The notes under the pieces: generated by a model
Told to the model about the DNA's origin: nothing
Database searches by the model: none
The model's input: the letters and a program-made list of their open reading frames with translations, nothing else
Part shown: piece after piece, positions 21,619 through 33,200 of the stretch
How the letters are laid out: the number at the start of each line of letters is the position of its first letter
Position numbering within the stretch: position 1 is the first letter of the stretch
Program-made: the position numbers and the translations under genes
Source of the DNA: Henckelia pumila
Taxonomy: Eukaryota > Streptophyta > Magnoliopsida > Lamiales > Gesneriaceae
Length of the DNA: 64,000 bases
Assembly: GCF_033568475.1 (NCBI RefSeq)
Contig: NC_133121.1
Coordinates: 30,115,374-30,179,373, forward strand
Reading direction: 5' to 3'

Positions 21619-23679
21619 TGTAACGCCCCATTTTTATCTTAAATGAGTTTATTTGAGTTAATCAGAGATTACAGAGTTCTCGAGCCGGTTTGATTTTGAT
21701 CAGGGTCCTTTTTGCAAATTTTGGAAATTTCAGGGACTAAAAAGCAAATATTGATTTTTATATATTATCTACACTTGGATTTGATTGGATAAATCTTCTC
21801 CTTCTTCCTTATTGCACGCCTCCTCCATTAGAGCCGCCCCCTTCTCATTCCAAGCTTTGGGATTTCAGTCCGAGCTCGATCCGTCCGTTGGAAATTATTT
21901 CTGAAGGTAGATTAGCGATCACTGCTGCGAGAGCTTCGTTCTATTGTAAGTTTTTCTACGATCAGATACATTCTAGTTTTTGGATGTTGTTAGAATCATT
22001 CTAGATTCGAGTATGTTGTTCTCTACAGTGTTCTGATCGTTTATTATCTGTCGGTTTTGAAATAGAGCGACGTTCGGAAATGTTATGATTTTTGGAAGCC
22101 ATTTTCGAAAGTTTGAGTTTTGAGATTTGTTGGGATTGCCTTGTTGTTGTGGTATTAGCATTGTTATGAGATTATATCGGTATTGAACTGCTGTCTGCGT
22201 TTCCGGTTTGTTCAGTTTATAGTCGTTATGCCGTCGGTTTGAGTTTTGGGGATTTCGAACCGTCTTTGAGTTGTGATCTTGGCTTGTAAGTTGATCATGG
22301 TTATTGATCATTTATTTGTATCTGAACAGATTTGTTTGGAGCTTGTCAAACTCAAGGTTAACAGCAATTGTTCGTTTCAGAGTTTTGGACGAAGAACGGT
22401 ATAGAGAATTACCTTGAGCCTTGTTGTTGTTTAGATTGGTTAGACTTTGATACAATCTTTTGTTGTAGCTTTCCAGAAGTTGGAACTACTGCATTGAAAG
22501 GTAAAAGCAGTCATCGTAGCGGGATAGCATACTCGGGACTGTTGGTTCTTGAGTTTCCCTTTTTAAATCACATATTGCATCGATACTTGTTCTAGCATGT
22601 GGAACTTGTATCTTGTTGATTGATTGAGTTTTGTTATATGGCTTATGTTTATGTTTCTGTTATGCATTCATCTTGAGCCTACTTTGATTTCAGCGGGCAG
22701 AACCGCCCTTTTTGTTTAGACGTTTGGGAACTATGATTGAGTGGCCTAGGTTGTAGTATTTCGCCTAGTGCTAGCATACTCATTATGGTTGCTCAAAGTC
22801 TAGAGGAGTGGGATACGTGGCACCACCTCGATTGGAAGAGTCGGTGAGTCGTTACATGATCTCATCCTCGGGATCCCAAAAGCAGAGCAGCACTCCCTTG
22901 TTTATCAGAATTGATATCCTGGTTTTAAGGACATGCATATCATTAGCTTCGACTTGAATATGTTGTTTTGATAGCATGTTGTATATTCATTACTTGTTAT
23001 GTTTTTTTTACTGGGAATGTCATTCTCACCGGTTTATCCGGCTGTTGCTTTGTTTTGTATGTGTACTTGGAAAAAGGTGGGGCAGTACAAAGTCAGCGAA
23101 GGCCTGGTTAGCAACAAGAGGGAGAGCTAGTAGTGAGACTCGGTTTAGAAGTCGCGTTGGCATGTCTACCTAGTTGTATTTGAACATGTTTAGATATCGA
23201 ACTTCGTTATGTTATTGTATTGTTTATGCGAGCTGTGTTGAAAGTTTTTCGTTACAAATCCAATACTTTTGAGCGGTTGTGTAACCCTAGAATTTCATGT
23301 ATTAGTTGGAGAACTTGTGATTGAAATGCATGATAAAATGTTGTTGGTTTTGGACTCAAGTTCTAGCATGAATTATGCTGTTTTGCTCTGTTTCTGTCAC
23401 CGCTCGATCCGCAAGATCTTGCGGATCGAGCGAGGGCAAGCTGTGCAGTCCTCTGTTTCAAATTTTTGTGGCTCGCTCGATCTTGCGGATCGAGCGAGGG
23501 CTGGGTTTTTCGGGCAGTAGCTTTGGCATAAGTTGCTCGCTCGATCCGCAAGATCATGCGGATCGAGCGAGGCACTATTTTAAAAAAAAAAAATTCTTTT
23601 AATTGCTTTAACCTTTGGTTATTGTTTATCTTAGTGTTGTTTAATCCCAAGATTAGATGTTTAGAATCGAGGTCTCACA
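21619..23679 (+). repeat. 3' LTR of Gypsy A
   Basis: 2061 bp, starting TGTAACGCCCC and ending TCTCACA. It carries the same palindromes as the 5' LTR (23401-23432 perfect; 23474-23496 shortened by about 8 bp; a third at about 23538-23570). Confidence 0.92.
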
Positions 23680-23820
23680 AATTTGCACTTATGCCTGGAG
23701 GTGAAAGTTCGAATCCTGGGGAGGGCATGAAACTCCCCACCCAGGTGGGAGAAGACCATGAGTGTGACCCACCCAGAGCAGAGGCCAGATGGGATAAAGC
23801 ATAAGTTGTGGTCATTACAA
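23680..23820. repeat. Foldback unit 4, right half
   Basis: Continues 14581 after one copy of AATTT: GCACTTATGCCTGG, then AGTTCGAATCCTGGGG (box-B-like), GGGCATGAAACTCCCC, and the terminal arm ending GTGGTCATTACAA. It is complementary to 14419-14570. Confidence 0.75.
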
Positions 23821-24140
23821 GCGTGCTGAGCTTTAGCGCTCACGTCCAGTATTTCCTGTGTTGTCTGGACACCCCATTTGATGGGGCAGTTGCAGGTGCT
23901 GATAGTGCACCCAAAGACTCGAAGTAGTCAGTGACCAGAGAGAGACATCATGATTAGTTGTAGGCTCTATTGTTATTAATATTTATTCGATTGGTTGTAT
24001 TATTGTGTTTATTTCACCGGTTGTATTCTGGCGGTCAGTATTTATTTAAGTTTTCGCAGCTTTTCTCTGATAAGTGTTAATTGCATGCTTAATTAAGCAT
24101 TAACCTCTGATTAGTAGTGGATCCGGGTTGGGTCGCTACA
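23821..24140 (+). repeat. Terminal segment of the Gypsy B LTR
   Basis: Starts GCGTGCTGAGC, ends GGGTCGCTACA. The CA end and the match of GGGTCGCTACA to the inverted start TGTAGTGACCC mark the LTR boundary. The sequence to its right is unrelated and coding-like on the minus strand. Confidence 0.7.
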
Positions 24141-24440
24141 GTTAATATGTGGATTGCCATGAAAATTTGCTATAGGGAATGCTGCTTTCAAACTATTTTC
24201 GAGAAAACCCAAGTACCTTGGCCGAAATTCGTTGCCGCTCTTCCAACCTTCTACGGAAGCCTCTTTCAGTGCTTGTATCAGAACTTCTTCTTCACGTTCA
24301 CTCCTAGTGCGTCTAGTCATATCAGTTTTTCTTTTCTTTCCTACACGGCTCTCAATAGTTGCTCCACTTTCCATGATTATGAAGTTGTTGTTGTCATTGT
24401 CGTTGTCGCTGTCGTTGTCATTGTCCTATTCTTGCATAAA
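24141..24440 (-). pseudogene. Myb/SANT-like ORF of a PIF/Harbinger transposon, truncated
   Basis: The minus-strand frame from 24374 (MESGATIESRV...) contains TRSEREEEVLIQALKEA and FLENSLKAAFP, typical of the plant Myb/SANT-like DNA-binding domain that PIF/Harbinger ORF1 encodes. Coding similarity stops exactly at 24141, after GNPHIN, where the Gypsy B LTR begins. An Asp/Asn-rich stretch made from GTTGTC repeats lies upstream (about 24380-24425). In the family this protein binds the terminal repeats and partners the transposase. The DDE transposase relic lies next to it on the same strand. Confidence 0.7.
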
Positions 24441-24769
24441 ATAAAGTCCAGAGGTGAATAAATATCGTAATAATTGTACTTACAAACACATTTTATATAT
24501 ATAAAAAATAAATAATGAATACAAGATCACTCTGGTGGAATTAATCTAAACAAAATAACATACAATAAAATTATGTTTTGAAGTTTAGAAATTAAAAAGC
24601 ATGAAATGCGAAAAGTACATTAATTCAAACGTGGATACGAAACAAGTACAACAATTGGAGTTTTTTAATTAACATTGTTCCACATCGACATAGCAAGGTT
24701 CTCCCTCCATATATCCCACACATCCGATGATTCAATGATGTTGATAAAATCATCTTGTATCTCCTGGCC

Positions 24770-25973
24770 CGGACTAACAACCTCTTCGTTCACTTCCTCA
24801 ATGGGATCATTTCAGACCTAATGAAGTTATGCAATAACATACAAGTCAATATAATTCTGTTTTCTATTTTTCAATGGATAGAACAAATGACTTCGTAGTA
24901 TGGCCCATCGTTTTTTCAGTAAACTGAAGTCTCTTTCGATTACATTTCAAGCTTGAGAGTGTCTCCAATTGAATAACTCCTTATAATTTTGTGGACCAAT
25001 TTCACGGTTTCCTCAAGCATCTCTATGATAACGTACTCACCTGAAATAAGGAGTCAAAAATCCCTCGACATTGGTGTATCAATTGTCACATAGATAATAA
25101 CAACCTAAAGATAAGAAAAACTTATTATTTCACAAACAGTACGCAAGAAAAAAATTTAAGAAGCAATAAATCACAATATTCGAAATAAACTTTAAGAAGA
25201 AATAAATTACATATTGAAATTTTTTTAAGAAAAATGAAATCACATTATCCAAGCATAAGTATATTTATCATAGTTATATAATAAATTCAGATTATGAACA
25301 ACCTCTTGAAACTTTAAATATATCGTCACCAGTAAAGGCATCACGAAGAACTCTAGGATCTGATGTAGATCCCTCCCACCCCATAAGTGCATATATGAAC
25401 TTCATGTCATGGTCGCAAACCCTAAGAACGTTCACTGCAATAGTATCTTTTCTTGTTCTATATCGCGTCTTCTCCATGGTTGGTACATGTACACTGACAT
25501 ACGTTCCTTCCAATGCACCATCCCTATACAATCATAATTTGTAAAAATTTGTAATTCAAATGTTTATTTTGTGCAAGTAATTAAACAACTTTTCAGGTTA
25601 CCTTGAACCATTTCCAAGAATCGTTGGTGCAAGTGTCATCAACATGAGAGAGTTTAACCTGTAGTATAGGATGTATCATGAGAATTGATCGGAGCACTTC
25701 ATGGAAATGAGTGCTGATTGTATGTCCACTACGTACATAGTCATGACCAGCCACTCGATTTTTCTTGTGATGAGCCAATACATACAGAAACATTGCAACC
25801 TTCTCTTCAATACACACATATCTAGACTCGACTAGCCCTCCAACATGAGTTAGCAAGTAACAAAATCGTGAAAAATTATTTCTATTCATTCTCAAGTTTA
25901 CCACGCACTCAACATCTCCTATGTGAATAATCCTATGCAAATGATTCATTTTCACATTTATTCTTTGCGTCAT
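24770..25973 (-). pseudogene. PIF/Harbinger DDE transposase (HARBI1-like) relic
   Basis: Exon 1 (25973-25602) encodes NLRMNRNNFSRFCYLLTHVG, YVLAHHKKNRVAGHDYVRSG and SWKWFK, typical of the HARBI1 N-terminal part. After an intron (25601-25524) the catalytic part follows: EGTYVSVHVP, RYRTRKDTIAVNVLRVCD and FIYALMGWEGS, then RVLRDAF. An apparent 5-bp deletion at the exon 2 start shifts the frame, and a stop follows RGC near 25292. The C-terminal part is recognisable at about 25080-24770 (YTNVEGFLTPYF, ERDFSLLKKRWAIL), again with stops. In intact elements this protein cuts and pastes the transposon; this copy is dead. Terminal inverted repeats were not found. Confidence 0.82.
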
Positions 25974-26308
25974 GTTGTACGAGGCTGCTGTTCTACGAAT
26001 CTCACGAAGTCATTTTGCACGTTTTTTTTGTCGATGCCATAAAAAAAACACAAAATCAAGAAGGATTGACACATGATTTGGTGAAGCATCACAAAAAGTA
26101 CAACGTGTCTGCACTTAATGGCCATCTTCCAAGATACTTCACACTAAATGATATTTCAAAACGTGGTTAACAACGCGGGCCTAAATCCCAAAAATGGCTC
26201 ATATATAAGAAAAAAATGGAGTTTTATTTTATACATAGGTCAAAAAACATGTCAACCCAAACAAGAAAATTTTGAAATAAACTCTGTCAACCCAAATAAG
26301 AAACAAAT
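25974..26308. other. Upstream flank of the Harbinger relic
   Basis: AT-rich noncoding sequence, probably the 5' untranslated part of the Harbinger element. I see no terminal inverted repeat and no gene. Confidence 0.4.
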
Positions 26309-27414
26309 TGTTACGCCCCGAAACTGAGCCTAGTTGAAATCGGCTTCATGTAACGTTTTCACATTAAACAACAAGCCTCGGAGTACAAAATTTTAGAATA
26401 ACCAGTCTATTCATTCATGAAACTGAAATTACAGAGTCTTTCATAAACTCAAATTTAAATTTTCTTTACAATCCTTAGCTGACATTGACTAAATAATTAT
26501 GCAGCGGCTCAATACAACTAAATGGAAACATAAAAAAAACAAAAACTAAGCATCAACAGTTTGTTGGTCTTCTTCACCAACCCCAGAACTGGTTTTGCTC
26601 ATCTTCTTTGAGTTCTTCCTCTTTCTTATCTGAGATGGGTGATTTCGGTAGATGAGTGATATGGGTGTCACTCAATAAATGAGGAAAATTTCCAGCATTC
26701 GTTTAAAATCATTTTAACAAGATTGCATTCATATACAGAATATAACAGAGGACAGAAATAAAGACTTATTATTTCAGAAATTCAGAAACATAAACTTCAG
26801 GCAGTGTACCAAGTTGCTTGCAAATTTTGTAGCTAACTGATATGAGTCTCTTATATGTTTATTCTCTAAATGATGAGGAGTCAGAAAAGAACAGAAACAA
26901 AGCAGAGTGTTCATAATATATATTTCTACCACTAGTTCACAAGTTTTGGTACACCAGAAAATCACATAGTGCTTATTCATGAAACAAATCATGCTGGAAT
27001 CGAAAATAAAAAACAGAGTTTCATTATTTTAAAAAAAAAACGCCCACTTACCGTAGATTTGCTAAAAAAATTTTGGTCTGGATGCTAAACTGGTCTGCTC
27101 AACTGACTGCCTCGGCTAAACTGAATTTTCTCACTCACTCTATAGATGTTTTGCTCAGAATTTCGTGTAGCAGATCTCATAAATCTGAGTGCTATTTACA
27201 GAGTAGATTATGACTGTTAGGTTTCTCCTTAATTGTCATTATTTGCCATAATTTCTGAGTTATTGAATCAGTTATAATTTCTGGAGCAGATGGATTTCAG
27301 TCTAGCTACTAGACTGATCTTAGTCAACTGGTCAACTCAGTTTACCTCGTTTCAGTTTTCCTCAATTTTAGTTTGCCTCCACTTAGTTTACTCTTGAAAT
27401 TTTGTATTCTCACA
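26309..27414. repeat. Solo LTR with CAAAT target duplication
   Basis: A 1106-bp segment starting TGTTACGCCCCG and ending TTCTCACA, flanked by perfect CAAAT copies (26304-26308 and 27415-27419). The ends resemble those of the Tekay-type LTRs here (TGTAACGCCCC...TCTCACA), which suggests plus orientation, but the interior is not obviously alike. No internal region is attached, so this is the product of LTR-LTR recombination. Confidence 0.85.
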
Positions 27415-27419
27415 CAAAT

Positions 27420-28835
27420 ATCATATTTGTAAAAAACATGTGTCACAAACATGTTTAAAAAATGCTAGAGATTTAACATGTTTTTTCCTAGGCATGAAAT
27501 GGTTTTTACAAGTGAACAAGTACGATGTTATTAAAATAAAAAGTAAAGATAGTACACGACCATAAATAACACCGCCACTCTCATTCCTTCCCAAACTTCA
27601 ATTTCATACATCAAAAACATCCTATAATTCACAATCGATAGAATATATGTACATATATAACATAAAAAAAACATATGGACATCAGAAGTTTACCCAAAAT
27701 TTTACCAAAACATGGACAATGGGTGAAGAGCATTTTACAGAAATGCTCAAAATTATCAAAAAAAAAGGGCATGTAAATGAAGAATGACGGCCTATGGACG
27801 TTCCGAAAGGCCATTTTATAGTGTATTATTTTCAAGATATTTTTAGGTAGAACTAGTTACGAATTTCCATTCCTCAACAAAATTAGAAAATGAATGTCGT
27901 GAACAAAGATTCTCAAGACATTTACCTACACAGCAAGCTTCACCGCTTTCTAGAAATTTCTGAAACGAGATAAGAAAATAAAATGATAGAAAATAAATTT
28001 CTTAACGCCATATGCCAATAAACATCGTGAGCAAAGATTTTGAGCCGGATTTCCCTGCATTCGGAAGAGTTCATCTTGGAGAGAAAAATACCCTAATGAA
28101 CGCACAAGATTGTCTGCAATATCTAGCCGCGTAATTTTAAGTTGGGAGAGTAAAGTTATTCATGAAAACTCTGTTGTAATTTTTAGGTTGGTCGAGAGGT
28201 ATTCATGGAACAAGAGTGTATGATAGAAAGAAGGATGACTAATAATAGGGTGAGCCAAGAGTTTATTTACCCCACCTTAATACAACTCAGTTTTTTAAGC
28301 GACATTAGACGGGTTTAATAAAAATTCAACCAAACGAGGGATAACACCGGTTCTTACCCACAATCCTAGCTAATATTTGGTACCAAACACAACCTCAATG
28401 ATAAAATCTTATAAATCTAGAGAAAATTAAAAAATTTCTATGAGGTGATCTAACACGTCAATTTTGTGAAAAATGTAATATATTCGAGCTATCTATATAT
28501 AAAAATATTTATACCAAAATATTATTTTCTTATTACACGTATAAATTGGATCGACTGTCCAACTTAGCAGAAATCATTAATTAATAAAAAAAATGTATAT
28601 ATACCTTTTATTTTCTTAATTTGGTTTTTGAAATAGTACTCTCTCTGTCCCGATTATATAATCCTAATTTTTTTCTCAGATTAAGAAAAATCATTGGAAA
28701 AACAATTTTTATACAAACTTCTTATTTTATCCCTAATTAATTTATTAAAAAATGATTGCACAATTTTCAAGGTGTAGTTAATAGGAGTATATTAGTAAAC
28801 GAATGTAAAAAAAATATTACTAAGAAGGTGTTTGG
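27420..28835. other. AT-rich intergenic sequence, no gene seen
   Basis: No coding region, RNA gene or clear repeat is supported. Short open frames have no recognisable domain and AT-biased composition. Confidence 0.6.
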
Positions 28836-29310
28836 CTAAGCTTATTTAAAACAACTTATAAGATGTCAGGTCTTATTTTAAAAATAAGTTGTTAAAAGTT
28901 TTTGGATAAACTTATTTTAAACAATTTAAAGATGTTGATGTGTTTGGTATTATAAGATATTTTTATTGTCGAAATTACCAAAATGGTTAAAATACTATGA
29001 AAGTAATTTAAATAGTAATATACACAAAAAAATATTTTTAAATTTATCATAAATGTTAAATATATATTAAAAAATAAAACTATTTTTAATTTTAATTTAG
29101 AAAAAAATTTGAGAAATTATGTACAAAAAATGAAAGAGTGCGTGGCGTGATAAGAATTTAATAATAAAATATAAAGAGATTATATAAAGAATTAAAATAT
29201 CAAAATAATATTTTTTTTAAAAAAAAAGTAAGGGTGACTTTATTCTTTTTAAAACAATTTAAAAATTGTTAAACAGTTTATTTTGATAGTTGTTTGACAA
29301 AAAATTGCTA
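28836..29310. repeat. Possible MITE relic
   Basis: Starts GTGTTTGGCTAAGCTTATTT with AACAACTTATAAG, a form common at the ends of plant MITEs. The far side (about 29240-29305, AAACAATTTAAAAATTG...GTTGTTTGACAAA) is only weakly inverted-complementary. Boundaries and target duplication are not resolved. Confidence 0.3.
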
Positions 29311-29384
29311 TGTATTATTTTTTTTTTTTGAAAATATATTGCTATATATGGCACAACAAAAAAAGTAGGGGTGATCACATTTTT

Positions 29385-30002
29385 TCAAAAACCGCCCGAA
29401 CCGATCACCCCGCACCGTCCCGCACCATCGTATCTCATTTTTTGAAATAACCGCGGTTTTAAAAAAAATGAAAACCGCCCCGCCGCCATGGTTCGGTTAT
29501 AATTTTTGGCCCAAACCACCCCGCACCGCACCGCCATGCATAGTGGTATTTATCTACAGTTATATTTATAGCACATTGTATATACATAATACACAATAGA
29601 TTTGATCCCGGCTCCACTCTCTTCTATCCCAACACTTCTTCAAAAAAATTTCCCCTCTTTCTCTCTTCATAATCTATTTACTACTTCTCTATACAAATAT
29701 TAATCTTAAACCTTGCCTAAACATATTATAGTTGATTAACTTTATTTTGTTGTTTAATTTTTATTTTATTTAGTTTATTATAGTTTTCATTCATTATTCT
29801 AATAATTTGAATAATTTTATTTTTTTTCATTTTACCTATCATTAAAAAAAACCGCGAACCGACCGCAACCGCTTAAAACCGCCGAAAACCGCAAAAATAA
29901 TTTTACATATAAAACCGCAACAAAAAAATAAAATATAACCGAACCGCAATTGGCAATTCGTTTTGATTTTCTTATGAAAAACCGCCAAACCGCACCGTAA
30001 TT

Positions 30003-30034
<32 letters not shown>
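29385..30034. repeat. ACCGC-rich MITE-like repeat ending in an A31 tract
   Basis: Dense ACCGCACCGC-type motifs at 29388-29540 and again at 29855-30000 flank an AT-rich centre, with partial inverted symmetry. A run of 31 A residues (30004-30034) follows. It sits about 230 bp before the kelch start codon. No gene. Element class not established. Confidence 0.4.
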
Positions 30035-30035
<1 letters not shown>

Positions 30036-30267
30036 GTACCGTGCAATTGGGACATTGGGAGTAAAATAAAATTGAATATGTTTGGAACAAGAAACTTGAG
30101 ACACCGAGCAATCCGCGATTGATTTACAAGTGGTAGATTTCGATTTCTCCAATCGCTGTTCAATTCTGGGAGACAGAATCGAACCCGCAATTCTACGACG
30201 TTTGATTTGAGGTGGAATGAATGGGATCAATGAATGTTGTTGAGTGTTTTTAGTATAATCTGGAGTG

Positions 30268-33200
30268 ATGAAGAAGGTGGCTGCGGCTAAGCAGAGAACC
30301 ACCACCAAATACGCGTTGCTGTTGGTGGGGCTGTTGGCAGCCATTCTTCTTGCAGATCTACTCTGGGCATCCTCATCGTCTTCTACTTCCGCCAATTTGC
30401 CTCTCCGGGATTCCCCTACCTTTTACGTTCCACATCTCTTCCAAATTAATACCACCTCTCCAGTTAAGCTCAGTACCCTTCTTTTTATATTCCTGTTACG
30501 TGCTGGAGTTGCTTTGGTTCATGTTGCTCATTGATTTTTTTGCTTGATAAAGGGATGCCTGGGAATATGTGTGTGTGTGTTGATTGATCATATTTTAATA
30601 TGTTTGGGTGGTTGCTTTTTGCTGGCTTTCATTGGTGTTGAATGTATCAGTTCTCTATTCGGCAGGAAGAGCCTGAGCAAAATAAGAAGGAAGTTGTACC
30701 TGTGAGGGTTTTGTCAGCAACTTTTGCAGATTTACCAGCTCCCGAGTTAAAATGGGATAAGATGGCAACGGCACCAGTTCCCCGTCTTGATGGTGCGGCA
30801 ATACAAATCAAGAATCTTCTTTTTGTATTTGCTGGATATGGAACCATTGATTATGTGAGGATCCGATCTACTTTCGTTGTAGTTTTTCCTTAGTTTTCTA
30901 CTGGTTTATTTGACAAAATTTCACTTGTACCATGCTTATTCTGTATCTTGGGTTACTAGCAGCTGGACTATATGTTGTCTGCCCATTTCTTGTGATATAA
31001 TATTTTTAACACTAGTGGATGGCCATATTATGCATATGTAAACTTTGTTGCATCAGTTTATGGTTTTATATGATTATATAACTCCGTGGAAACTGAATTA
31101 GTCTAGCATTAGCACAATATTCTGATGGATTCATACATACAAACATTTGCCTATATTTTACACTGGCCTGGCAACTCCTTTACCTGGGCTTGAACTGACC
31201 ATGGCAGAGTTAGAAAAGAGAACCGGCTTATTATTTTAAAAAGAGTTCTATGTACACTTGCTTCCTGCAGTTCCTTATGGTTTTCTGAATGCTCGAGTAA
31301 AAACATAAAACTATGCTATTTGACGATTTTCTTTCTTTTACTTTCAGGTGCATTCTCATGTCGACATTTATAATTTCACTGATAACACTTGGGGAGGAAG
31401 GTTTGATATGCCAAAAGAAATGGCACATTCACATTTAGGCATGGTAACAGATGGAAGGTACATTTATGTAGTTACTGGACAGTATGGTCCTCAATGTCGG
31501 GGACCAACAGCACAAACATTTGTACTGGACACAGAGACAAAGCAATGGCGGAGCATGCCACCATTACCCGTACCGAGGTATGCTCTAGTTATGTGGTTTG
31601 TAAGTGATGTTAACCTTTTGTGGTTTCATGGAAGAATTCTGATTTTTATTCTCTGGGCCATGCTGGACTTCTTGCCAGGTTTTGCAGAATGATTTTTGCT
31701 TTTGCCTGTTATCTGCACGCAGTTCCATTATTTTTCAAAAATTCTGGACAACTGTGTAATGTCGCCCACTTTTTTACAAACCTGGTCATTTGTATGGTCC
31801 TGGATTACCTTAAGGACTTAATGACATGCTGTACCTCCCTTTTTAATCTCTTGATGTTTTTGTTGATAGTCTTAGTGTCTACAGACATTTCATAATTGCC
31901 AGTCTTATTCATGAGTGCATAAGTTTCTTTGAAATTTGAGTAAATATAGTATAATTAATGCATTCAAGAAAACAGTACATATGTCTCTGAAATTTGTTTA
32001 CTTGGTGCTTTTAGGTATGCTCCTGCAACACAGCTTTGGAGGGGCCGACTCCATGTGATGGGGGGCAGCAAAGAGAACCGACATACACCTGCTGTAGAAC
32101 ATTGGAGCATTGCTGTAAAAGATGGCAAAGCCTTAGAAGAAGAATGGAGAACTGAAATCCCTATCCCTCGTGGTGGACCTCACAGGTTTTCCTGCTTGTA
32201 CTTTAGAAATTAAATTTGCCACGAGTTCCAAATTCTACCTCTTATCTCAATTTGAAATTTTTGGCTCATTTCTCTGTAGGCGTCTGTTTTTGGGCCATGA
32301 TAGATTGAAATCTTCGTATATGGGATTTGGTTCAACTATTTCTCTGTAATTGTTGTAATTAGGTGCATATATGTTGCTTATTTATGAACCCTCTTCTGCC
32401 GGCCTTTTCTTCCACAAATTAGCATTTGCAGCTTCTCTTCGTTACCCATTTTCTTATACCAAATAGGTAAAACCCTGCTTGGTTCAAAACCCAGGACAAG
32501 GTCTTCCTCTGACCCTTTTGGTAAATCCTGTGACTGTTGGCTTATTCCTAATACTATTTTTAATAGCAAAACACAGGATGACCTGGGACTCAACCGGCAA
32601 CTGCAACCTGTACGCCATAGTGCCCACCTTTTCCATCACCTTAAATGGACCATAATATCTGGGAGCTAATTTTTGGAACACTCTGCGACGCAATGGCACT
32701 GACTGTTGCCATTGCGGCCTCAACTTTGAGAATGCCATATCACCTTTTTTAAAACGAAACATCTCGTCCTTTGGCATTAGCATACTCTATCATACTCTGC
32801 GGTGATCTATGTAAATTATTCTTAAGTTGCCTCAACACCTCATTTCGATCACATATTTTGTCCCACAACAGCCACTTTAGTTTCCCCGGGTAAGAATTGT
32901 GTTAACACCGTAGGCTTCCTCCCATAAACTACCTTAAAGGGTGTCATTGTACAAAAACTCAGCCAAGTGAACCCAGTTAGCCCAATTCTTGGGTTCAGAC
33001 GAGAAACATCACAGATATGTCTTAATACACCTATTTAACACTTCGGTTTGTCCATTCGACTTGGGGTTGTAAGCCAAACTCATTGCTAACTTGGTTCCAT
33101 GAGCGGAATAATTCAGACTAGAAAGTGCTCAAGAACACTGGTCTCAGTCACTTACAATGGAACGGGGGACTCCATGCAAGCGAACCACATTCTTCATAAA

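Larger units (their letters stand above)
14582..23679 (+). mobile_element. Full-length Tekay-type Gypsy A, coding-defective
   Basis: A 9098-bp element with TG...CA LTRs (14582-16655 and 21619-23679), a perfect target duplication AATTT (14577-14581 and 23680-23684), a primer binding site TGGTATCAGAG (16661-16671) and a purine tract AGTGGGGGAGAAT (21606-21618). Internal order is Gag-PR-RT-RNaseH-INT, followed by a chromodomain-like C terminus; this order and the long LTRs fit the Tekay (Del) chromoviruses. The LTRs differ at a few percent of sites by eye (for example TGTAATGCCCCG against TGTAACGCCCCA), so it is older than the Copia element. Confidence 0.93.
2896..24140 (+). repeat. 3' LTR of Gypsy B, split by later insertions
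   Basis: The LTR begins TGTAGTGAC at 2896-2904, resumes at 12375 (after the GTGAC duplication), runs to 13527, and finishes at 23821-24140 with GGGTCGCTACA. Joined, it is about 1.48 kb with canonical TG and CA ends. It is split by the Copia element (2905-12369), by the foldback cluster (13528-14581 plus 23680-23820) and by Gypsy A nested in that cluster. The bases after it (GTTAA, 24141-24145) are the candidate target duplication; the partner copy would lie left of the window. The host sequence is a Myb/SANT-like reading frame. Confidence 0.75.

Noticed and set aside
24232-24444. Frame with repeated Leu-Ser codons near 24380-24440
   Set aside because: Produced by a GTTGTC-type simple repeat; the minus-strand Myb/SANT frame explains the region.
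29832-30395. 187-codon minus-strand frame upstream of the kelch gene
   Set aside because: It crosses a 31-base A/T tract and MITE-like repeat and overlaps kelch exon 1 in antisense; no domain is seen.
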